64,000 nt of DNA. It comes from Pegea sp. RAD2-039. Its lineage: Eukaryota > Chordata > Thaliacea > Salpida > Salpidae. A program made the translations under genes and the position numbers. Shown in pieces: positions 1 through 9,893 of this stretch. The number at the start of each line of letters is the position of its first letter. Positions within the stretch are counted from its first letter, which is position 1. The stretch spans positions 62,001 through 126,000 of the forward strand of contig JAQGEQ010000191.1 in the NCBI GenBank assembly GCA_034620365.1, read 5' to 3'. The notes beneath the pieces were generated by a model. That model searched no databases and was not told where the DNA came from. It saw only the letters and a list, made by a program, of their open reading frames with translations.

Positions 1-1252
1 ACTAATAACTGTCTGTTATAAAAGTAATTCAAAACTTCTATGGAATAACAACTAACCAAGGCTCCAATTTATTACTTTTATTTTCGCAATTAGTAAATTT
101 TAAATCTAAATTAAGTATCACTTAAGAATAAAAGTTATTAAATTGAATTACTTTTTTTTCAAATTAACTTTTTTTAACAAACTTTATGTATTTTATATTT
201 GTACAAATGTTTTTGTTAATATATGTATAAAGTTTGTTGATAATTAAAAACATTTAATTCCAAAAATACTTTTGATCTAAAGTTTGAAAATTTTACTAAA
301 AAGTTTAATTAAAGCTATCATTAAAAACAATATTCTAGTTCTGAAAATTTAAGAATGTTATATGTTACTGATTCATATTATTTGAATATTTCATTTAGTG
401 ATTCATTTAGTATTAATCTAAAGCAATTCAGTTAAAAGCATATTTATAACTACAAATAATTTTATTACATCATTTATTTAATCCACATAAATCTAAACAA
501 ATGAAAATATCAAATTTATTAATTAGATAGAAACTTTTTTAAGAAACTTAACTATAAATAATCAGTAAGACTGGTAAAAGCTTAGACAATACTTTTTAAT
601 TTACAATGTTATTTTTATTACGTCCACAGCAAAAGTAAATTGTTCATTTAATTAAATGTATTTTCCCATCAAAATAATGTTAAACTTTAGCTTTAAATAT
701 TTAGCAGGTAATTACTTGATAGAAAAAACTTTATAAGAACTAATTAAATTTAGCTTCAACCAAACAAAAACCACATTACTCTTAAGCCATAGCATATAAG
801 ATGTTGTATTTTTAATGAAGTTCCTTTCAATTAAATAAAGATAAATTTACTTAAGTGGCATGTTTAAAACATGTATGTATCTTGTTTATCTGATTTCTAT
901 TAATTTAAACTCTGAATAATATCAAACGCTTGTACTTAAAATAACTTTCCAATATTTTTCTAATTAGAAAATTAAACTGACTTATAACTTTTAATGCTAT
1001 CAACTCGATGAAAAAATCCTTAAATTATTTTTAAAAAATTAAAAAGATAGATAAAAATAACTCTTATCAATTGAAAGCAGTTTCACAAAAGTTGATATTT
1101 CAGGATCAAAGTTTGAATAAAGATAAATAATTCAGATGTACATTGAATTTTAATTACAATTTAACCGAAAATTTTATAGTCTTCTTGTCGCTCTATTTTA
1201 TTCAAACACAGTCAATTTTGGCACAGCCATTTGTAAGGTACAAGGTCTTTTA
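1..1252. other. AT-rich intergenic DNA, no gene seen
   Basis: Strongly AT-rich sequence with stops in all frames and no convincing splice-flanked exon on either strand. It would lie downstream of the minus-strand SLC44 gene. Confidence 0.6.
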
Positions 1253-1552
1253 TCAGAGCCAAGAAGTCAGAAAACAAAAGTGAACAAAGACAGACAAGCG
1301 GAGTAAGTGTTGTAAAGACGAGTACATCGTTGTTGACGTCTGCGGTTGTTTAGTAGCAATAAAGTTTGAAATAAAGTCAACAAGAAGAGATTTTGGAAAG
1401 ATTGAAGCAAACTTCATGCTAAGATCTCTTACATATTGCATTTGGATTTCACAAAATCTTTCAGTGGACAGTTGTTTATCGAGTAAACATTTCAACAGCT
1501 GTTTGAATTTACTTGTAAATTCTGATGACTCGATTTTTCCATATTCATTAGA
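1253..1552 (-). other. orphan open frame of 99 codons, possibly an exon
   Basis: This stretch is less AT-rich than its flanks and is open on the minus strand for 99 codons plus a stop, with no ATG at its upstream end. The translation is mixed in composition and includes KIESSEFTSKFKQLL near its start. That segment recalls the KIEPEEFTSRL segment of the TAFH/NHR1 domain of TAF4, but the match is short and from memory. No clear splice acceptor was fixed. It could be an exon of an unseen gene, a remnant or chance; I do not assign a function. Confidence 0.25.
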
Positions 1553-1811
1553 TTAACTTTTAAGCTCAGAGTTTTTATCAATTACTTTCCCAGAAAACGG
1601 AAACACCAAATACGATTTTAGATATCACTTTTATGATGAGTTTTGTTGAAACAATTTAGACAGACACACTTTATTATACTTTCTTGTTTTGCAAGTATTT
1701 AACGTAAGAAACTTTACAAGATTTAATGGAGAAAGTTCTGTAATTTATAAATCTTTTTTTAAACATTTTCTAATCTATTTCCATTACAACGTTTCAACCT
1801 TTTTGTTTTAA

Positions 1812-1817
1812 TTTATT
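1812..1817 (-). promoter_or_regulatory. polyadenylation signal AATAAA (SLC44 gene)
   Basis: TTTATT on the plus strand reads AATAAA on the minus strand, 37 nt past the SLC44 stop codon. It is the nearest canonical signal. Confidence 0.5.
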
Positions 1818-1853
1818 CAAATAATCTTCACAAAAATTGAGATTTATTAAACC

Positions 1854-4824
1854 TTATTTAAATACATTTGAAGAATAACTTTTTTTTGAAGACTTTCTTG
1901 AAGTTTCTATTATACTATCTACTGAACCTCCATATGAACTATTCTGAATACTTCTTTTAGATTCTTCTTTATTAAGACTATCTTCTGATTTAATTTGCTC
2001 TTTTTTTAAAATACTTCTTGAGAACTTTTTTAAATTATCTAATTCACTTTTTAGTATTTCCCATTCCTTATTCATTCGTTTTATACTTGAAGTAGTAACT
2101 ATAGTAACTCCTTGTTCCACTTGACCCTGAATTTGCACAATTTCTAAGGGGCCTTTTTTTCTTATTAGAATATCAGAAGTTTTTATTTTAGAACCTAAAA
2201 GCTTTTTATAACGTTCTTCAACCTGCTTTCTTATCGCCTTTTTTTCTAGATTAGTTTTACTTAATGTATCATCAAAGCTTAGATCAGAAGGAGTTAGTTC
2301 TCCTGAAATATTATGGTCAATAATAGCTCCCAAAGTAGCAGATAATCGGTGTCTACGATGGCCTCTGTAATTGTAACTTGGTTTGTTCCTAAAATTAAAA
2401 TTAAAAATAAAAATTATTTTTGTTTACTATAATCAGTTTTTATGAATGAAATTATTTTCAAAGTTTTATCGAAAAAGCTTTCTCTTTAATGACGTCTAGC
2501 GTTTAAGAAAATAACTTTAAAAATTAACATCATATGAAACTGCAAATAAAAAAAATACTTTTGTTTGACGCTCATATCACTAGAAATAAGAGCGTTTCTT
2601 TGTTGGACTTCTTTATCTTTCATTTGTCGATTTAAAATCAACTTTCTTTTTTTTTCTTTTATTTTATTTCTTTTTACAATTTCTATTTTTCCAGGGTGAG
2701 TTGAACTTTCACCAACGCTGAAACCAGTTAACTGTTGAATCATTGTGTGTTTGCAAAGATATAATAAATTGCTGCCATTATTTTTCGACAAGTCTTCGAC
2801 AAAACAAACTGCTATTGTATCTATAGCAACATACAAAACAGAAAAGATAGTTGTACAAATGAAGTAGGAAAAAAGAAAAGTAAAAATGACATAAGCGCCT
2901 AAAATATGAAGCTGTCTTTGATATAAGTTCAACAATTCATAAAAAAGTATCAAAGAACTAAAAGTTAATCCAATTTGCAACCATTTCAAAAGAGCTTTAA
3001 GATGAGTTGTTGACTGTTTGACAATCCAATCAATTCCTTTTTCGTGTATATTTGTTGCATATCGACTATTAATTTTCTTATCACTGTGATATGCTCTTTG
3101 GGGGAAAACCCATTTTCTGTGATATTGACATAAAAAAGTCGGTTTTAAACATCCATTAATACCAATTGAAACAGCAGAATAAGGTGAAATGTAAGAAAGA
3201 AGGTTTTCGATTTTGTTGTAAGTCTTTCTCGGATTTTCAGCATTTATAGATTCAAATTTATAAAAAGGTTTGAAAAGATAAGACAAAATGATATGTTGAA
3301 AATGGCCACTAAAAGATGATGCTACAACTTTGCCAGTATTAAACCAAATATTTTTAAATATTGAACTAATTATTTGATTTCTCAAAGCTAACTTTTGTTC
3401 AGAGAAATAGTATGAATGAATTACATTAGAGACAAAAACATTTTGAAAATTTGAAATAATAAAACAAGTCCAAACACCATAAATAGACAAAATTAACCAT
3501 TCAAAACGTAACAAAGAGTTTAAATTTATATTAATTTTCAAATTGCCTCCTAAAATTGAAGGTTCGCTTTCAAATTGAAGACAAGCAGAAGATGTGAAAA
3601 TGACCCAACCAAAAACTATCACAACAAAAGTATTTATGAGAATTGTACCTAGAGCTAAACCCATAATTTTAGGGTTTGAACGAATATATTCACTGGCTTC
3701 ATCAAAAATAACATTCATTCCTGGCTTAATATTGATATTACTTAAAGAATGACTTAAACTTATAAACAAGAAAATTATACAAAAAGAAGCTATTAAAATG
3801 ACAGTCAGTGAATCTAAGAAATGAGAAGATTTGTCATCTATTTTTACAACTGATAAGCTGGCAAAATACAAAGAACATACAAGAAATAAAATTATACTTA
3901 AAATATTACAAATTGCATAAAAAGCGTAACTAAAAAATACAGAAACAACAAAGCAAACAATTAATGAACAAATAAACTGACTCATAAAAACAATCAATAA
4001 TACTTGAAAGCAAATTATAAAATCATGAATCAAAAAATGCCATCCTGAAAGAAAATCTTTAATATATTCATATTTTTGGTTCAAAACTTCAGTTGGAACA
4101 CATCTACTTAAAATATCACCAAGTGCAGAAATTGTTGATCTGAAATTTTCATAATTAAGTTAAATCTTTTTTTAAACGATTTAAATAATATTGAAAATAT
4201 TTTGAACTGAGATTTATCATAAGTTTAAAAACAAAAATGATATTTTTAGGTGAAAATAAATTGTTTTTACTAAATATAGCAGAATTATTAAATATATAAA
4301 TTAACTTACGTTTCAACTTTGCATTTATCAAAAACTTTTTCCATTAGTTTACATTGATTAATTACTTGATAATAGACTTTGCTGTCTTCCTTGTGACCTA
4401 AAACTTCTAATAACTTTTTACAAGAATCTAAACTTGTGATATTAAATGGGCAGTGATCAACACACAAATCTACTGGAGACTTCATTAATTCTGCAGTGCA
4501 ATTTGTAAAATACTTTTGACCTAAAATATCTATTCCAACCCTCCATATATAAGGACGGGTTAAAGTAAATTGCGTTTTAGCTGTTATAGAATAACTACTT
4601 GAATTAATTACTGGTTTATTGCTTCCACAGATATTACTCCAAGAATCAGTTCCTTTGTAAAAACCAGTTGGTTCACAAACTATAAAAGCTCGAATTACAA
4701 TTACAGCAACTAGTGAAGTATAAACTATGAAAGGTACAAGATAAACAAAATCTAAATTCAAATCATTTGATTTTTTGCTTTTTACAGAATCTGTAGAAAA
4801 CTCTTTTTCTTGCAAATTATTCAT
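1854..4824 (-). CDS. SLC44A: choline transporter-like protein, SLC44 family, with long C-terminal tail
   Basis: Three exons: 4824-4310, 4139-2559 and 2388-1854. Both introns are 170 nt with GT/AG ends and matching phases, giving 876 aa. SLC44/CTL proteins are multi-pass membrane transporters of choline and related solutes. Seen here: a first membrane segment near residues 27-47; the family motif GTDSWSNICG just after it; a large Cys- and N-glycosylation-site-rich extracellular loop; an RCVP motif at the start of exon 2; many hydrophobic segments in exon 2; and the late family segment CFVEDLSKNNGS. Beyond the usual end (about 640-700 aa in the family) there is a hydrophilic Lys/Ser/Glu-rich tail of roughly 230 residues, spanning the end of exon 2 and all of exon 3. 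The start is the first in-frame ATG (4824). It is divergent from SARAF. The family call is firm; the exact paralogue and substrate are unknown. Confidence 0.88.
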
Positions 4825-4999
4825 TTTTAACACTTGCTTTTAATCCAGGTAATATTTCTATTTGATATTTTATAATAAAAAATACAGTATTGAGAATTCG
4901 TTATTACGTCATAATGTTTATTCAATTTGAAAAACACTCGAATACTTTTTACTCGTTTATTTAGTTTTATGAATTCTATAACAAAATGTGCTAATTCAC
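4825..4999. promoter_or_regulatory. shared divergent promoter region of SLC44 and SARAF
   Basis: Only 175 bp separate the two ATGs, which point in opposite directions, so both 5' untranslated regions and the core promoters must fit here or overlap the genes. It contains a CRE/ATF-like octamer TTACGTCA at 4904-4911. No convincing TATA box stands out from the AT-rich background. Bidirectional use is inferred from spacing alone. Confidence 0.5.
4986..4994 (+). promoter_or_regulatory. minimal upstream ORF (Met-Cys-stop) before SARAF
   Basis: ATG TGC TAA lies 5 nt before the SARAF start at 5000 and is out of frame with it. If it is in the mRNA leader, scanning ribosomes would meet this two-codon ORF first, and the very short gap should make re-initiation at 5000 poor. 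A second in-frame ATG at 5012 still precedes the signal peptide. Confidence 0.4.
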
Positions 5000-5695
5000 A
5001 TGAAAGTTAAAATGAAGTATTTGATTTTGCTAATTGTTTTGTTTAATGTTATTATTTCTGTTTTAACTACGAAATGTATGAATAAAAAAGTTTTAAAAAG
5101 TGATTTAAAAGAATTGAATTTCACAAGAGGTCGCATGTCTGTCAGCAGAAGATTTAAACCAGTTGAACAGTTGAAATGTGTTGGTGATGAATTTCAATGT
5201 AAAGGCTTTCAACCAAAAATTGTCAAATGCAAATTGATAAAAAAGAATAACTGCAAAAATCGGTGGGACTGTCCAACTCATAACAAACATTTTCATTTCA
5301 ACAAAACAGATATTTATTGTGAAGGATATAAGGATAAAAAAGATGAATATATTTTAGATGGTTCTTGTGTTCTTCGTTACTCAGTTAAACGTACAGAAAG
5401 TAAATTTAAAAATTGCAACAACTGGAAAAAGAGAAACGATAAAATTTTTACAAGAACTAGAATATGTTATGGGATATACTTTTTTATTCTTATTTCTATT
5501 CTTTGGTTGATAAATTCCAATTTAAGTCAGACATCAATAGATAATTGTTACAACTGTGTAACTTCAAATTGTCAACGATTTTACAACTTTATGACAACTT
5601 CAAATGAAAATGTTCCTATTTCTATAACACCATCTTCTAGTCCAACTAGTTCAAGAACAGACATGGCATACCGAACTGAGTTTTGTAATTTTTAA
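5000..5695 (+). CDS. SARAF: store-operated calcium entry-associated regulatory factor (SARAF/TMEM66)
   Basis: A single exon of 231 aa. SARAF is an ER membrane protein that promotes slow inactivation of STIM-Orai store-operated calcium entry. Seen here: an N-terminal hydrophobic signal peptide (about residues 5-23); the family core with RRFKPVEQLKCVG, then a Cys-rich luminal region, then YCEGYKDKKDEYIL and DGSCVLRYSV; one membrane segment near residues 152-172; and a short Ser/Thr-rich cytosolic tail ending in CNF. The core matches human SARAF well from memory (RRLDPIPQLKCVG, SCEGYESSEDQYVLRGSC). The tail is about 60 residues, much shorter than the Gly/Tyr/Pro-rich tail of vertebrate SARAF. 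The start could be 5000 or the ATG at 5012; both keep the signal peptide. The neighbour is the divergent SLC44 gene. Confidence 0.92.
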   Translation: MKVKMKYLILLIVLFNVIISVLTTKCMNKKVLKSDLKELNFTRGRMSVSRRFKPVEQLKCVGDEFQCKGFQPKIVKCKLIKKNNCKNRWDCPTHNKHFHFNKTDIYCEGYKDKKDEYILDGSCVLRYSVKRTESKFKNCNNWKKRNDKIFTRTRICYGIYFFILISILWLINSNLSQTSIDNCYNCVTSNCQRFYNFMTTSNENVPISITPSSSPTSSRTDMAYRTEFCNF

Positions 5696-5889
5696 AAATC
5701 TTGCGTTTTATATGCGCGTCGTAAAATTAAAATTCTTCATATATTTGTATCTTTTTGATAAGATTCTTATTTCATCATTATTTTTATTTTTCTTGTTTAA
5801 CGAGTAAAATATCAAAAATTTTGTGAACAATTCCTATAAATTTCATCAAAAGTTGTTTAATTATAGCCTTTATTCATTTAAATCTTTTT

Positions 5890-5895
5890 AATAAA
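5890..5895 (+). promoter_or_regulatory. polyadenylation signal AATAAA (SARAF)
   Basis: Canonical hexamer about 195 nt past the SARAF stop codon. In such AT-rich DNA the hexamer also arises by chance. Confidence 0.4.
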
Positions 5896-8800
5896 AAATG
5901 TAAGATGTAAAAGAAAACTTTTATCAAAGATAAAATCAACAATAAGACTTTTGTAAATCTTTGAAAATAAATTCTTTCTTTTTGAATAGATAAAAATAAA
6001 ACTTATTTAAGAAATATATTCAATTTTCTCTAAGCTTAAAATCAATGAATTTATTTAACTGCAAATAAAATTGAAAGAAAAAGCGACTAAATTTAAATCT
6101 CTCAGTCAATATTTTAAAGTTTACCTTTTCAAAAAGTCGTACTTCTTTAGGTTTTATATTTTATCAAACTATTTTTATAATCGACTAATTTTTAGTAATA
6201 TTTATACTTACAAGATAAAAACATATCGAATATTTCAATTAATGAAATATTCAAAAAGATTTATTTAGTTACATAAAATAAATCAGTTTTATCATTATAA
6301 ATCATTGAATTATATTCATCTTTATTTAAACATAACAAGTTCTTTAGAAAAAATACAACTAATTTGCTCTTATTTAAATTTTGTTAGCATTATGTCTGTA
6401 GCATTTAACAGTATTTTCTGCTGACATTTTAAGTAAAATTAGATTGTGTTAAATCTAATTATATTTATAATACTTTACTTGTGCTAAATTAAAAGCAATG
6501 AGCAACAATTGTTGATAAAATTATCATATTTAATTTGTTATTTTTAGCTATGAATTTATAAAACTATATAATACTGTAAAAAAAAATTTATGATACTAAA
6601 AGTTATTCAACTTTAAAAATATGTAAATTTTTCTTAGATAAGAGTTTTCAAAACTTATTTATTTTTAATTTCTTTTATTTTTCTTACTTACTGGCAAAAA
6701 GTAGTTTTAAAAATATTCATTAAAATATTTTTTAATTAATCATTACATCAAATTTAACTTTAATAAAAATATTTTAATTTTAGCAAACATATAAAAGTTC
6801 AAAGTTTACTTTTATTTTAAATCAGAAAAAGTGAAACAATTTTTTGAGCTGTACATCAAAATATAATCGTTACTACAAGCAACTACTTTTTCTTTACATC
6901 TTCAGTCACAAACAAGAACAAATTTTTTTAAACAAGATTTAATGTTGTTTTAGGAGGATTTACAAGTCAAGGTGCTATATTAAGCTAACTGGCTTTTTAC
7001 TAAGTGGAAATTAAACTTACAAACCAAAGTTTTTATCGCCCTGCTACAAGATATGTTTTTCAACTTGTTTTATCATTCTAGTGTAAGGTATTAGAAGTAT
7101 TTCAAGAAAATTTATTTTAAAAGTTTGTTTTAAAATAAATTTCTGAATATAATTTTATGAAGAAATAGAAATAACCGTTTGAAAACTTGAATTTGTTTAT
7201 CAGAAAACACAAAGTTCTTTGAAAAAAAAAGACTTCATATTCAACTTTAAGTTTTTACTTTAAATGTTTGAATACTTATAAACTTAACAACAAGTTTTTC
7301 TGAAATTTGCTAAAATGTTTTTACAAGAGATTAAGTTTGTAAAAACAATTTAACAAAAATTTTATCTTAAATTTGAGACATTTACTTTAAATTATACATA
7401 AACAAATAATTGTTAAACATTTTTATCTTGTTTTCGGATTACAGTACCAATAATCAAAGTAGAGGAATATATTTAGTCAAATGCTGAAAACATTTGATTT
7501 CTAAGAGAAGTTCTTTATAGATAGTTTGTAACACAAAAGCAATAATTTTAGTCTCAAATTAAATTTTCTATCCAAATAACATTAAATTATTCATAAACCT
7601 TTTTGTCAGCAATTGAAAAAAAATTAATAAAGGCTTGTAAACGTTCTTAAAGCAACAAATTTATCAAATATTCTATTTTAGAAAGTATTGTATGTCTTAG
7701 TTCCTAAAAGTAAAATGTACTTTTTGTTTAAAAAGGTTTTCATCTAAACTTGAATTATATAATTTGGAGATATACTAATTCTATTCCTTTAAACACGATA
7801 TTTAATAATATTTCTCTAATTACACTTCAGAAATATCTTCGTTTTTTAATACTTTCGATTATTTTCCAAATACTTTTTTATCTTCAATATCAAACAAAAT
7901 AATAAGACAAACTGACAAAAATATGTAAAAATGTTTCAAATTCTACCAACAAATAATTAATTATTTAAAAAAATTTAAAACTTTATTTTCAAAGTTTGCC
8001 AGTCCATAGATTTCATTTAAATATTTATTTACTACAACGTCAGCATTTATAGAATTTCAAATTCCTAAAAGTTTAATAATGAATTTTCTCACATATTTTG
8101 TTTAAAATAACTTTCTAGAATTTTATATTTTTCAATTTCTAAACTCTTAAAATGGAAATATTAATAAATAGAAATTTTTCTTTGAAACTATGTTACTAAT
8201 ATTAAAAATTATATAAATGTAAAAATTTCAACATCTTTTCTGTAAATTTAGTTTCTTATCAGATTATTTTGAGTATTAAATTCTTTGTTTGAAACGTTTT
8301 TAGTTTGATAGCTACTTTTATGTAAGTAATTGGTAAATGTACGAATGTCTGTACTATAGTTAAATAATCTGATAAATTAATTATTTTGTCATTTCCAATT
8401 TGATAACAGGATATGATTTATTAAAAAGCACTTTGCAACCCTGAAGTGATCAAGATGATACTATCAGCACATAATGTCGATGATTATGAGAGCTTTAAGT
8501 AGACAAGGTTTTGAAGTTGTGATCAATATTTGGTACTTAAAAGCCGGACTTAAATTAACAAATATTTGATTTCAATTTACAGATACATTTTATGATAATA
8601 AAAAATTTCAATTTTTAAAACTTTTCAAATTAGCTGGATTATAATATAAATGAATTTATAACTATTTGAGGAGTTGAAACTATTTTGATGATTTCAAATG
8701 AATTGTAAGTTAGCTTGGTATTTTACCTCTATTTAGAATTTAAATATTTTGTAATTGTTTTCTTGACATCTTCAGACATGAAATAATTTTCAGTTTTAGT

Positions 8801-9380
8801 CTGAAATTGATAAGCACTTTGTCTGGAAAATTTCTATTCAGTAGATAGAGTAAACATCATCAAGTCAAGAAATACAGCTTGTCTAATCTTAAACTCATTC
8901 AAACTCTTATTTGCAAACTTTCAATAAAATTTCGAATGAAAAAATCGACATCTGAATATATAACAAATCGTTTATTGAATGTGGGAAATTACAGAGAGAT
9001 ATTTTAGCAGTAAAAAACCCAATCACACTGGAATGAAATGGGTGGAAATAAAGCAACACGTGAAAGGATGTAGTATATGTAGATACAATAAAAAGCAAGC
9101 TTACATGTTTACAAATTATTATGACAAAGTCTTTGCAAGTCTTCTAAAATGTTAAATTAAATGAAAGAATTGTTACAAAAATAAATAAAAGTTAGAATTA
9201 GTTAATGAGCAAATAAATTTAATTAGTTTAATGTAAGATATATAAGTGATTTGAAAGTGAAAATCTAACGAGGCAGTAAATAAATATAATGCAAGTGTTT
9301 AAAGCACAAAATAAAAGTTGGGTTCCATTTGAATTATTAGTCAGTGAAGATGAATACTTAAATTTATTCAAATGGTCAAT
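5896..9380. other. AT-rich intergenic DNA, no gene seen
   Basis: About 3.5 kb with no splice-flanked exon that I can support. Short open frames near 6.1 and 8.9 kb have the Phe/Tyr/Ile/Lys/Asn composition of translated AT-rich noise. The part nearest 9.4 kb may be 3' flank of the SPATS2-family gene. Confidence 0.55.
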
Positions 9381-9383
9381 GAA

Positions 9384-9403
9384 GGCACAAGACTACTTGT
9401 GCC
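9384..9403. repeat. perfect 8-bp hairpin with 4-nt loop
   Basis: GGCACAAG, loop ACTA, CTTGTGCC: eight perfect pairs, half of them G-C, in AT-rich surroundings. It lies about 490 bp past the stop of the minus-strand SPATS2-family gene, so it is either in a long 3' untranslated region or just downstream. Confidence 0.6.
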
Positions 9404-9893
9404 AGGTTCACATGGATTGAATTTTATTTTGTGATTTAATTCACATGAAATTCTGAATGGGGAGTAAGTTTGAAATTCAGCAAAAAACAACAAAATATGT
9501 TGGATGAGTTTTTTGAGATAGAAGGCAAAATAACAAATTAAATGCTGTAACAGGCTTCATCAAGTTGTAATGATTATTTGATGGGACAATTTGATCATGG
9601 TCCATTTTCAACTAATCAAAATCTGCTTCTACTAATTTTAACCAATCACAGTTTATGAATGTACATTTGGGGGTGAGCTTATTTGATTGAATATCGGCAA
9701 TCACATAAGAAGTAGTACAAAATCAAAATGGAAAATTTACACAACTTGTATAGAAGTACTAGATATAGAAAATTTATTTGCCACCTTTACCAGTATTATT
9801 GCACGTTAGGTGCCAAGTAAGATATCTAACTATGAATGTTGATTCTAATAAACCTATATTTGGAGATATATTTGCAGCAGATGATGATCAATT
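9404..9893 (-). other. probable 3' untranslated/flanking region of the SPATS2-family gene
   Basis: Non-coding and somewhat less AT-rich than the DNA further left. A minus-strand AATAAA (TTTATT at 9773-9778) lies 116 nt past the stop codon and is the nearest canonical polyadenylation signal. The extent of the UTR cannot be read from sequence alone. Confidence 0.4.

Noticed and set aside
5105-5296. Minus-strand 63-codon open frame inside SARAF
   Set aside because: Antisense shadow of the SARAF luminal domain.
6071-6268. Plus-strand 65-codon open frame
   Set aside because: Composition is Phe/Tyr/Lys/Ile/Asn as in translated AT-rich noise; no ATG context, splice site or family match.
8907-9098. 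Minus-strand 63-codon open frame
   Set aside because: Same noise composition, no recognisable motif and no splice borders.
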